Notes under the pieces: model-generated
Databases searched by the model: none
Told to the model about the DNA's origin: nothing
What the model saw: only the letters and a program-made list of their open reading frames with translations
In this document: positions 55,048 through 64,000 of the stretch, piece by piece
How the letters are laid out: the number at the start of each line of letters is the position of its first letter
Numbering within the stretch: position 1 is the stretch's first letter
NCBI GenBank assembly: GCA_038380435.1
Contig: JAWZYU010000034.1
Coordinates: forward strand, 21,989,404 to 22,053,403
Direction of reading: 5' to 3'
From: Ryuthela nishihirai
Taxonomy: Eukaryota > Arthropoda > Arachnida > Araneae > Heptathelidae
Length of the DNA: 64,000 bases
Translations under genes and position numbers: made by a program

Positions 55048-55144
55048 CATATAATCATCTGATGCAGGACAGGAAAATTTCTTTTCTTTTAACTCATGGA
55101 AGATAGGTTTAACAATCACAGATTCAGGAACTCCACATACAATT
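55048..55144 (-). CDS. Nup210: Nup210 (gp210) exon 'a', the most 5' exon found
   Basis: 97 bases on the minus strand: one base completing a split codon, then 32 codons. Donor ATG|gtgagt is clear. The acceptor (gttacatag before 55144) has only a weak pyrimidine tract. It reads 'IVCGVPESVIVKPIFHELKE', then KKFSCPASDDYM, joining exon b in phase 0. The text fits a luminal linker before the exon b Ig-like repeat, but by itself is not diagnostic. The assignment rests on phase and position. The preceding exon should end with two extra bases, and I did not find it in the window. Confidence 0.75.
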
Positions 55145-55424
55145 CTATGTAACAAGAATTTTTATGCTATATATAAATGTTGCAATTAAAATACATTTAC
55201 AATTATCAGTTTTTCATTGCATTTTACAGTTTCATCTTTTCTATGCTACTGAAAATGCAACAGAGTGCAGACTACACAAAATAACTGAAAACCAAAATAA
55301 GAGAGTCCAGATAATCAAAACACTGGGTAACCAATCAATAATAAATCTTAACTGAACATTATTATATACTTATTGCAGGAAAATATATAAATATATTTTT
55401 TTAAAAAAGTATAGTGCACGGTTA

Positions 55425-55640
55425 GGTTGTTTTACATCTGAGTGGCACCTTTTTTTTGCACACAATGGCTAAATGGCCAGGTCACAAGAACCCTGGGGGC
55501 TCAGAGAAGGTTGGGAGTGAAGAGACCCACTAGACAGCTGTTAGGAGACAGATGGTAGCCTCTCGTCAAGGCCTTCCAGTGTGTTCTTTAATATGCACAG
55601 GGTATGGCTCTCCCACACACAGGGTCATGGCTAGTACAGT
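55425..55640 (-). mobile_element. SINE family A, 3' half
   Basis: Antisense copy with GTTGTTTTACATCTGAGTGG, TTTTTTTTGCACACAATGGC, GGAGACAGATGGTAGCCTCT and GGTATGGCTCTCCCACACAC. It ends at GGTCATGGCT. The tRNA-like head is missing (5' truncation, as expected for retroposition). Confidence 0.85.
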
Positions 55641-56016
55641 ATAGTAGTTACTATACAGAATGTACATTATATTCACAAAAGTACTACAACAGTCATATAA
55701 TATGCAAATACAAAATCAATTTTTAAGCTGTTTAAATTGCAATAAATGTTTAATTTAAAAAATTTACTTCATATGAAACAATTTAACCGGATATAGGTTA
55801 AAAACATAAAATCGTTTAAATCCTGGATTTCAATAATATTTATATGGAAGTTGACAGACTCAACAGCAATTACTTTTGCTAAAAATTGTCTTCAAAATTA
55901 ACAATTGGTAAAAATAATTACACAAACATCCAGAAATATAATTACAAAGATCTGATATAAAAGCTATTATACAAGTTAGCTTTTGAGATAAACTCTTGTG
56001 AGTAGCAGTGGTACTA
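55641..56016. other. AT-rich intron or flanking sequence, nothing recognised
   Basis: No ORF, RNA or matched repeat seen. Confidence 0.5.
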
Positions 56017-56020
56017 TTAA

Positions 56021-56548
56021 CCCTTTCACGACTAAGGGAAACATTTTTCCCATTTTAAAATTGGTGATTGTCGTATTTAATTATAACCTTATCTGCATTT
56101 TTTATACAGAATGTCAAAATAGAACGTATGCCGAACGCAATTACGTAAACGGGAACGTTTAGAAAACAAAAACAGAACTGTCAGGACGCATAATATACGT
56201 ACTATGTGCAATGTCCATCTTTGCCTCACTAACAAAAGAAATTGCTTCGCAGAATATCATAATTAGCACATCATTTTGTATAGTAATTTTATTTCATAAT
56301 TTTGTATTATTTTAGTTAACGTTTTGTTCTAATAAACCAATAAATAAAAGACATTGCATAATAAGCTTAACTATAATTTGTGTTACCTTTATAGTCCATT
56401 AAGAAAAATATTTCCCATAAAATTCCAAAAAAACCACACATTGTTATGTATTTTTCTTATGATTTTTATTTATTTTACGTCTAAACAAACTAAAATAAAC
56501 AGTTACATACTAATATTTACTCTTAGAAACCTTATGGTCCTGAAAGGG
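56021..56548. mobile_element. piggyBac-type MITE, 528 bp, TTAA-flanked
   Basis: TTAA at 56017-56020 and 56549-56552 flanks ends CCCTTTCACGACT and, inverted, CCCTTTCAGGACC. The ends differ from those of the 16718 family. The interior is AT-rich and non-coding. TTAA target, CCC start and short ends support the piggyBac group. Confidence 0.75.
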
Positions 56549-56723
56549 TTAAATGTTTCAGCAACCATTAGCCTTTAAACACTATACTGATTGTATAGAA
56601 AAATACGGATTTAGGTAAATTCAATTAAGTGGGTTGAATTACATAACTATGTTAAAATTTAATAAAAATCTCTGCATACTTTGAATTAACAGCAGAATTC
56701 AGTATGATCCTATATTAGGACTA

Positions 56724-57730
56724 CTGTCACACTCAGAATTTCCAATCTCGAGTCCGACGTATCTGTCAGTCTGCCATTTTCTGTTACTGAATGCTTTCTC
56801 GGTAAGATGGCAGAAAGGACAGCTTCGAACCACCATCTTTTTAAACAGCGGGCCATCTGGGCCCTTTGCACTCATTACCTACACTAGAAAGATGAAAAAC
56901 TAGATAAAAGTACTTTCCTGAATGCGCGACATTGGTCATACCTGCTGGACCAGACGTGCCATGACCAAGCCGCGGCTCCAATAAAATATACCACACCAAT
57001 GGGCTAGGACCACCACTGTCTCTTGGGCCCAAGAGGGACTGACTTTTTGCCCAATGGGAGGTGGCGGTGTGTTGCCCTGAGCGGACAAACACAGCAAGCG
57101 AGGAGAGTGTGCCAAGACCTCAGGGTAAAAGGATGTGCTACTGAGTGACGAAAAAGCGACTAGTGGACCGAGTAATGTCCAAGATAGCGAGGTATCCTTG
57201 GGAAAACTAGTGCCCTTTTATTCCGGAGAGTTCTCTAGTATCTGAGGATGCAAAGCCCCGCGACCATCAGCAGAGACAATTGTGCCAAATGAGATGAAGG
57301 CTGGCAGTCCCATGGAGAGACCAGCAACCCCTGTTTGATGAGGAGCATCTAAAGGCGAAGGAGACTTAGGAGTTTTCTGTAATCCAGAACATTCATGCGT
57401 CCTGACTATGAACTTTTGTGCCGCTGAAGGAATCGGATGACCAGCTTCCAATGTGCAGACGGCTGCAGCTCGCCAGCTAGACAGATGTGCAACCCAGGAG
57501 GGTGCAAAAAGGTCAGCAACCTTTTTCTGTTCTTTTTCTCTCTAACTTTAGCCCCTGAGTGTGTCCTCCCCCCTCTGTGTCTCCCCACCTGTTTTGCCAG
57601 TGAGGCCAAGTAGCTTGGCATGTAACTGAGTACGATTGTTGCAGAGTCGATCCCGGAGATGGGTCGTATAGTTTCAGTCAATAAATTGTTATTCGTGAAC
57701 CTACCTTTCTGTGTGAGGTTTCACTCAACA
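56724..57730 (+). repeat. LTR-like, GC-rich repeat (possible solo LTR)
   Basis: About 1 kb, clearly richer in G+C than its surroundings. It runs from TGTCACACTCAG to GGTTTCACTCAACA, with AATAAATTGTTATTCGTGAA (a polyadenylation-like signal) near 57681. TG...CA ends, the late AATAAA and the length suggest an LTR. I could not confirm a target duplication, and no internal retroelement genes follow, so other repeat types remain possible. The antisense frames in it show no known domain. Confidence 0.45.
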
Positions 57731-58690
57731 AGTACAACCAGATTCTTGCAATCACATTGGTTCACTGATGACGTTCCCGTGGCCAGCCCACAGGTCGGTT
57801 AAGGTAAATAAAAAAAAAAGACAACACAATCAGCAGCTTACTATTTGGGGGTCTAGACCTATCGGTTGCCCCCTCTAGTTCTCACTCCCCATCAACCAGA
57901 TCTTGTGGGGTGTAGAACACTACCTATGCAGTTATGTACATACATTGTTTATGGCATACTTGTATGAGTTTACGGCAGATTTACAATATGGCTACCAGTG
58001 TAAGGTTTGATTACACAATATTTAGAGATAAGTGATTAGGTAAGTTTTAGATAACAATTTCTATAGGAACGGTTCCTTAATTAGGCAAAGAACAAGTTGA
58101 TTTTATATTATTAATACTTAAGTCCATTGATGCAAAACACATATCTATTTGTAGATTTTAGTCTTTCTTTAAGATATGATATGATATGCAAGTTCAAAAT
58201 CATTACCTATGATCTGTATTACCTGATCACTTTATCTTACTGATTTACAAGCCAATTTGAATGTACCACTTGAATGTACTAGTATAATACTAGTACTTGG
58301 CACTAAAGCATTAAAGACATTAATTTCCATGAATTTAAGTTTAATTTCTATTTGACTGATTTCTAATTTTATTTTACCATAATTATTGCAGTTTTTTGGA
58401 TAAATAAAATGTATACTTACTATAATTGTATTAATTGTTGCATTAATAAACTGTGTATAAGTGAAGTTAAATCATCGGCACTGTCATTGCTTCTACTATG
58501 CATTTCATGTTATTATCATGGTCAGATCATAAAGGGGTTGGAAATTTGAACCAACTACTAGTATAGAAGCATGGTCACTTTTGATCATTGAATATGAATG
58601 CAAAAATCACAAAATTAAGTGCAAATTACTGTCGGCATAAATTTTTAATAAGCTACATAGATAACATTCAACTGAAAGCATTTATTAGAG
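57731..58690. other. Intron or intergenic sequence, nothing recognised
   Basis: The first 200 bases, still fairly GC-rich (CCCGTGGCCAGCCCACAGGT), may belong to the preceding repeat. The rest is AT-rich without features. Confidence 0.4.
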
Positions 58691-58707
58691 TTGTTTTTAT
58701 TATCAAG

Positions 58708-58795
58708 AATATTAAAATCCAGCCATGAAGATGCAGAAGTACTTTATGCCATAGAAGGAACTGGGAGAGATATCTTCAGATGCACAATGGCCCAG
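58708..58795 (+). CDS. Exon-like ORF of unknown identity
   Basis: The plus strand reads 'ILKSSHEDAEVLYAIEGTGR', then DIFRCTMAQ, a balanced, protein-like composition unlike the AT-rich junk around it. It is preceded by a pyrimidine-rich acceptor-like stretch (ttgtttttattatcaag). It is followed by CAG|gcaag, which would be a GC-type donor, the rare but accepted variant of GT. The 88 bases would be one exon of a gene on the strand opposite to Nup210, or a fossil of one. I do not recognise the family. Chance cannot be excluded. Confidence 0.3.
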
Positions 58796-59085
58796 GCAAG
58801 AAAAAAAAAATCATTTTTGCATGTTTTCTTACTCACCAATGTCTATGAGAAGCAAAATTGCCATGAAAAAATATCATGAAAGAAATTATTCACAACTAAT
58901 CTGTAAAAATCCATATTTTTATTACTGCTATTATTCACTTTATATGCAGGTTCCTGTCAAAATTATGCCCCTGTCAAAAAAAATTTTATACATTGAAAAC
59001 AAAAGTTAGTCTAATTTAGAGATTAAAATACATCTCAGATAAATGTAAGAAAAAGTCAGAATAATAATTTGAACTCATGAGTAAT

Positions 59086-59829
59086 CATCATCATCATCCT
59101 CAAGCAGCCATGGGTTATGGAGGTCCCACCAGACCGTGCAGTTTAATTCTCCAAGCATATCTGTCCTTAGCTACATCTGCTGCATCTGGCCACTGCACAC
59201 CAATTCTAACAAGGTCCTGTTTGACATTGTCTGCCCACTGAATCCTAGGTCTCCCCCTCTTTCTGAGGCCTTTAGGCACACTGTTCATAACCCTATTCGC
59301 CAATCTATAATTATCCATACAGGCAACATGGCCAAACCAGCGGATTCTCTCTCTGTACAATATTCTGCTTAAAGGAGGTTGCAAACTCCTTTGCCTAACC
59401 TCATCACTAGTTATAAAGTTGAACCACTTAATGCCCAAGATACTGCATAAGCATCTAGTTTCCTGTTATCTTGTTTACAAAGTGTCCAAGTTTCACTACC
59501 ATAACTAACCCTAGAAAGAACCAAACTATTATAAAGTCTAATTTTAGTCTTTAGGTGTATACGCCTATTTCTCCATACTCTCCATAGATTCTTAAAAGTC
59601 CCGGCAGCAATCCCTATTCGTCTGTTAATCTCATGCCGCACATCACCAGCATCTGTTACGTAGCTCCCAAGATAATTAAACTGTGACACCTGCTCAAGAC
59701 TGCAACCATTCATATTAAAACTGAATCACAGCCTGCCTGACCAATTTTCATCACCTTAGTTTTCTCTCTGTTTATAACCAAACCTACTCTACTACCCTTC
59801 TCATCAACAGCTTGAATGAAAGAGTTCAT
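59086..59829 (-). mobile_element. RTE-like LINE, 3' end only, with a 12-bp target duplication
   Basis: CTCATGAGTAAT at 59074-59085 and 59830-59841 flanks the insertion. On the minus strand it holds the last part of the RTE-like polyprotein ('VSQFNYLGSYVTDAGDVRHE', then 'YRERIRWFGHVACMDNYRLA' and 'GLRKRGRPRIQWADNVKQDL') and ends in a short ATC/GAT tail. Nearly identical to 20201-20900. It is truncated at its 5' end, as usual for target-primed insertion. Confidence 0.92.
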
Positions 59830-59929
59830 CTCATGAGTAATACAGAGGTATTAGTCATGAGACACTGCAGCCAGGACCTAGTGCTTTCCAGATTAATTTT
59901 GGAGGATATTACTATTAAACAATATGTAG

Positions 59930-60391
59930 CTTTGAACTCGAGAGGCAACCCTCAGTCACCACTTGGTTTGATACAGCAACACAAATGGCGACAATAACTG
60001 GTTTACAACCAGAGATACTTTGCATTCAAGAGGCGACTCTCAGTCGCCATTTGGTTTAATGCAGCAACTTGAATGGCGATTGAGAGGTGACAATAACTGT
60101 TTTATAAACAGATATCTTTCCTCTTTACATTTTAGATGTGTAAATCTATTGTCTATGTGCACTTCATAGTACAGCATTTTGTTTAATTAAAATTATATTT
60201 TAAACTTAGTTAGTTTTCAGTGATTATAAAAATGGAGATAAATGATGAAATTAGTAGCAGTGAAGATGAGTTTAATTTTATGTTGTATATGTATGATTTA
60301 TTTTTATGAGTTGTAAAAAATATCAACTTTTCAGCAAAAAAAGTTCAAGTTGCTACTTCCCTATAACAAAAAAACCTTCGAGTGCAAAGGG
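59930..60391. mobile_element. piggyBac-type remnant with N-terminal transposase trace
   Basis: TTAA at 60392-60395 is preceded by CTTCGAGTGCAAAGGG, i.e. an inverted CCCTTTGCACTCGAAG end. The other side carries TTGAACTCGAGAGGC and CAGTCACC, then TTTGCATTCAAGAGGCGACT and CAGTCGCC, a near-duplicate of the end region. A short ORF at 60231 ('MEINDEISSSEDEFNFML') has the acidic start typical of piggyBac transposases. The left TTAA is lost. Confidence 0.6.
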
Positions 60392-60550
60392 TTAAAAGTG
60401 TCACCAATCATATTATTTCAGCCTGAAAGATATGTGCAAGGTTTATGAAGGGAAATAATAAAAATATCATTTATTCCCCCCTTTTTTTTTCATTTCAATG
60501 GCAGGGTCAAGTTTGACAACAGGATAGCAGTTGTATTACAGGAAAAATAT

Positions 60551-61794
60551 ACAACGACAAGCCAAAACATTATGATCAGAATATCTTTATGCAAATCAAA
60601 CAACTGCAGGTAAATGACGGCGCATTTCAAGGTCATGAAATGGTATAAATAACACCTGATACTGAGCTGTATTAATCAGTATTATTCTTGTTCTTCAGAT
60701 GGGAAAGGCAACGGACTTATGAGTTTGACAAATAAATAATTTACCCCAGTCGTCTGGCCAAATTGTAATGGCCAGATGACTGGGGTAACAGCATTTCAGA
60801 GACAGAAAGGCTGGTGGGGTGCTCACAGTCAGCTGTGGTTAATACCTTCAAAAAGTGGTCCGAAGAGGGAAAAACCACGAACTGCTGGCAAGGTGTGGGC
60901 CAACCACAGTTCACAGATACTAGAGGTAAGTGAAGACTATCCCATATGGTATGAGCCAATAGAATGAATATTATGGCACAACTCGACCATAATTTGAATG
61001 CTAGTGACAGGAGTAATAAGTCACAACACACAGTACATCAAACCCTTTTGAAAATGGGGCTGCATAGCTGCAGGCAGCTCCGAGTGCCCATGCTAACCTC
61101 AGTTCACCATCAAAAGCGCCTGCAATGGGCATCCAGTATCAAAACTGGACCTTGAATGATTGGAAGAAGGTCGTTTGGTCCAATGAATCTTGTTTCCTGT
61201 TGCACCATGTGAATGGCCAGGTATGTGTGTGTCATTTACCTGGGGGAAGTGTTGGCACCAGGATGCACTGTGGGATGAAAACAAGCCGGTAGAGGAAGTG
61301 TAATGCTTTGGACAATGTTCTGCTGGGAAACCCTGGGTCCAGTCATTCATGTGCAAGAAACTATGATGTCTACCACCTATCTAAACATCATTGAAGACCA
61401 GGTACATCCTTTCATGGCACTGGATTTCCCTCTAGTAGTGCCTTCTTTCAGCAAGATAATGAACCATATAATACTGCCTGGATTGTTTGAGAATGGTTCG
61501 TGAAATATGAGGAAGACTTCCAGGTATTGTCCTGACCTCCAAATTCCCCAGACATCACTCCAATCGAGCATTTGTGGTTTGTGTTGAAACAGCATATCCA
61601 ATCTGCAGTGGCTCAACCATGTAACTTACAAGACTTAAAGGATCTGACGGTAATGTGTTGGTACCAGATACCACAAGACATCTTTAGAAATCTTGTAGCA
61701 TCCATGCCTTGCTGGGTAAGAGCTGTTTTGGTGGCATGTGGAGGACCAGCATCATATTAGGCAGGTGGTCATAATGCTTTGGCTCTTTGGTGTG
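60551..61794 (+). mobile_element. Tc1-like transposon D
   Basis: The left end has AAGCCAAAACATTATGATCA and the right end the inverted form of GGTCATAATGCTTTGGCTCT, with TA-containing flanks at about 60549 and 61795. This end type is widespread among arthropod Tc1 elements. The one transposase gene is full of stops. A near-perfect 20-bp inverted repeat lies at 60741-60789. Confidence 0.85.
60765..61760 (+). pseudogene. Tc1-like transposase, decayed
   Basis: Readable parts: 'GVTAFQRQKGWWGAHSQLWL' at the start (helix-turn-helix region, frame-shifted), the 'WKKVVWSNES'-like motif near 61160-61190, and 'PIEHLWFVLKQHIQSAVAQP' near 61560 with the catalytic Glu. Then come 'DLKDLTVMCWYQIPQDIFRN' and 'SMPCWVRAVLVACGGPASY', the typical C-terminus. 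Stops and shifts lie between. Confidence 0.75.
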
Positions 61795-61796
61795 TA

Positions 61797-62689
61797 TATA
61801 AGCAAACTAGAAGAACCAATTTAATAACTAAGCCAATGAAATTACATAATTCATAACAATTTTAAAGACATACAATCAGTGATACACATACTTTGCTGAT
61901 ACATCACAAAGTCTGATTAACCTTACCACTTCTATACTATAAGTGCCATATATTGGCACTTATCACTTCAATAACACTAGCTAAATTCTCTCTAATACTT
62001 CTTGGTGATCTATTTATAACTCATTAAACTATTTTCACAACTCCAACACACATACTAATAAATATATTTCTTCTTTGGCCTATCGCACAAAGGTCAAAAG
62101 TAATTCACTTTCTGCTTCATACAGATTCTTCTGAATTCTATGATCTATCTTTTTTTTTTTAAAGTTCTTCATCGTTCGAACTGGCTAGTGACACAACTCT
62201 CAATATGAGGTACATCTTGAGTGTTATACAGCACATTTTCCAAAAACCCATTAGTACCTATTACTACTGTTAAGTGTTTAATTCTTCTAAATTTAAAGCA
62301 AGTTTCTTAAAATTACTTCTGCAAAAAAAAAAGAACTCACTAAATATGCGATTTAAATTAATGAAAAATGCATTTCAATTAGAAAGAATATTAAACTTCT
62401 TGGAAAGTTCTACAAATAATAACCTAGACAATTGTTTTACTACCAGTGAAGAGAATAAGCTGAAGTGAATTTATTACTAGCAGTGAAGAGAATAGTGAGA
62501 ATACATTGAGTAAAGAATATAATCAAAAAACACTTATTTCCAAGTGTAAAATTTTGTTTCGAAAATAAAAATAAAACCTCCAGAAGTAATAGTATCTAAG
62601 GCATATTTTCCTAACTATGCATATCTTTATACAATGAATATCTGTCAGTACCATCTGAGGTTACTTGTTTCAACAGCCTATTGTCACAA
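61797..62689. other. Nothing recognised
   Basis: AT-rich sequence. A short tandem echo (ACTAGCAGTGAAGAGAATA and ACCAGTGAAGAGAATAAG, 62440-62495) is the only structure noted. Confidence 0.45.
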
Positions 62690-63320
62690 AACAAAAACGT
62701 TCATTCTGTAATTTAAAAACACTCGCAAAAATCCATAATCTCATCAGAGATGGCTATTCTAACATGGGCATACAGCTAAACAACAAATTGCCATTCCGCA
62801 ATTTAAGAAAACCCCAGAACAAAATTAGATGATACAATCATTTCAACTTGAACATACTGCTGAACAATGAACCATGCTCTGCCCTTTTTACCCCTCCCCT
62901 CTCCAGAACACGTTAATCTTATAACAAGCTTAAAAACCAAAATTGTAAACAATTCACAGCCGCAGTATAAAAAACCTCAGGAACTAATCCCATCAGAGAG
63001 ACAAGTTTAAAAAACATGAATTATCATAAACAACTCACAGTAGACCTTCAGTATAAAAAAAGGCTTTGGAACTAAACTATCTCATCAGAGAAAACAAGCC
63101 TAAAAACATGGACAACAACCTAAAACATATACTGTGGATCAGCAGTAAACAATTTACTGCTGATTCACAGTATAAAAAAGTCCCATGAACTAAATAATAC
63201 CATCAGATTAAACAAGCCTAAAAGACACAAAATATTGCAAACAATGCACTACCATCAGCATTATTAATAAAAAATACTCTAGAACAGGTTATGTCATTGG
63301 AGACAACCATTTTAAACAGA
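62690..63320. repeat. Degenerate minisatellite-like array
   Basis: Similar blocks recur: CAGTATAAAAAA starts at 62963, 63049 and 63168. Each is followed by a GGAACTAA-type phrase, then CATCAGA and AACAAGCCTAAAA. Less similar versions lie upstream (ACTCGCAAAAATCC, CATCAGAGATGG) and downstream (63260-63320). Unit spacing is irregular, about 86 to 119 bases. A 19-bp inverted repeat with one mismatch is embedded at 63131-63171. Confidence 0.6.
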
Positions 63321-64000
63321 ACGTATAGCTATAGAAGAAATCGTCCCATTTCTCACTCAACGCAATAATAGGGAATATGCATTAACTAAATATCATAAAT
63401 CATCTGCAACTTTCAGTACTTTTTAAATTTACAATGTTATACTACATTATATGAGAATTAAATCCAAATTGCAGTAAAAAATACATTTATATGAATAGAC
63501 CATCCCTTCCGGTTAAATAAACTCGTACTTTTATTCACCTTAGAGGATGAGACCTGAAAAAAACATTGAGAGATAATCCAATAAAATGCTTGATAAGATG
63601 AAAAGCTATTAAAGTAACAAATGACAAACGAAATGCAATAGGATGATAAGTAACATAACAGTAGGGAACATAAAGTTTTAAGGGAACTGTATGTTATTCA
63701 TTTACATTACACGACTTAAGAAATATGTTAACATTCGTGGTGCCATCTAGCGAGTGAATGCAATAAACTGCACATGTACATGCTTATTGCTATTAGTTAC
63801 TAGTTATTAGAGATTAAAATATATTTACATAACATAAAAAAGTCTCGACACTTGTGAGTTCCAATCTGTTACGTGAGAAAACAAATTAGCCTTCCCATTA
63901 GCAATCTGAGTTTAGTGATGATCATTTTATTGTATCCATCAAATGATTATGAATTTTGGCAAAAAGTTAAATTAATTTAGTAACATTTTTGGCATGTATG
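63321..64000. other. Nothing recognised
   Basis: AT-rich up to the window edge. No exon of Nup210 or other gene could be supported. Confidence 0.45.

Noticed and set aside
56841..57681. Three antisense reading frames as a possible host gene
   Set aside because: They have no recognisable domain, no splice signals and overlap an LTR-like GC-rich repeat. Their openness follows from the GC content.
63535..63555. Mini-exon of Nup210 on the minus strand (acceptor-like gtttttttcag, donor-like gtgaat, 15 bases between)
   Set aside because: Too short to test, phase does not help, and such signals arise often in AT-rich DNA.

Overview
This window is AT-rich animal DNA, most likely from an arthropod and probably a chelicerate. 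It has spliced exons with GT/AG junctions, introns of 1 to 17 kb, tRNA-derived SINEs, and many Tc1/mariner, piggyBac-like, Gypsy, RTE-like and I/Jockey-like elements. The chelicerate call is inference from the style of the LINE and SINE proteins and is not proven.

Host gene: eight exons on the minus strand (55144 down to 3518) read through in one frame. Every intron phase matches its neighbour. Together they encode about 335 residues of the luminal Ig-like region of the nuclear pore membrane glycoprotein gp210 (Nup210). The gene continues beyond both ends of what I could find. Almost everything else lies inside its introns.

Layout: 1-2990, the 5' part of an I/Jockey-like LINE (minus). 4194-5672, a DD41D mariner-type element with long terminal inverted repeats. 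5700-7640, two decayed mariner transposases, then a tRNA-SINE with an exact target duplication. 8650-9715, a SINE piece cut by an old Gypsy LTR. 10395-10910, a foldback. 13016-14320, a Tc1-like element. 16718-19445, a TTAA-flanked piggyBac-type element without a transposase. 20201-23330, an RTE-like LINE. 25980-27474, an RTE-like fragment ending in (GAT)n. 28922-30800, an inverted relative of the 16.7 kb piggyBac-type element, carrying a SINE and a pogo-like MITE. 31014-31645, a deletion derivative of a DD41D-type element. 31823-41553, a Tc1-like element that holds a SINE and a LINE scrap, which in turn holds a young Gypsy retrotransposon (33079-41072, LTRs nearly identical). 45513-53280, a second Tc1-like element holding a near full-length I/Jockey-like LINE (45556-51993). 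That LINE itself carries a SINE fragment amplified four times as a 181-bp tandem array. 56021-61794, two further TTAA elements, an LTR-like GC-rich repeat, an RTE tail and a Tc1-like element. 62690-63320, a degenerate minisatellite.

No intact autonomous transposon was found. The Gypsy copy is closest: its gag is open and a canonical -1 slippery heptamer precedes the gag stop, but pol has two frame breaks. The most informative observations are the nested insertions, the SINE-derived tandem array, a compensatory change in an LTR palindrome, the SINE/LINE shared tail, and an unidentified exon-like ORF at 58708-58795.
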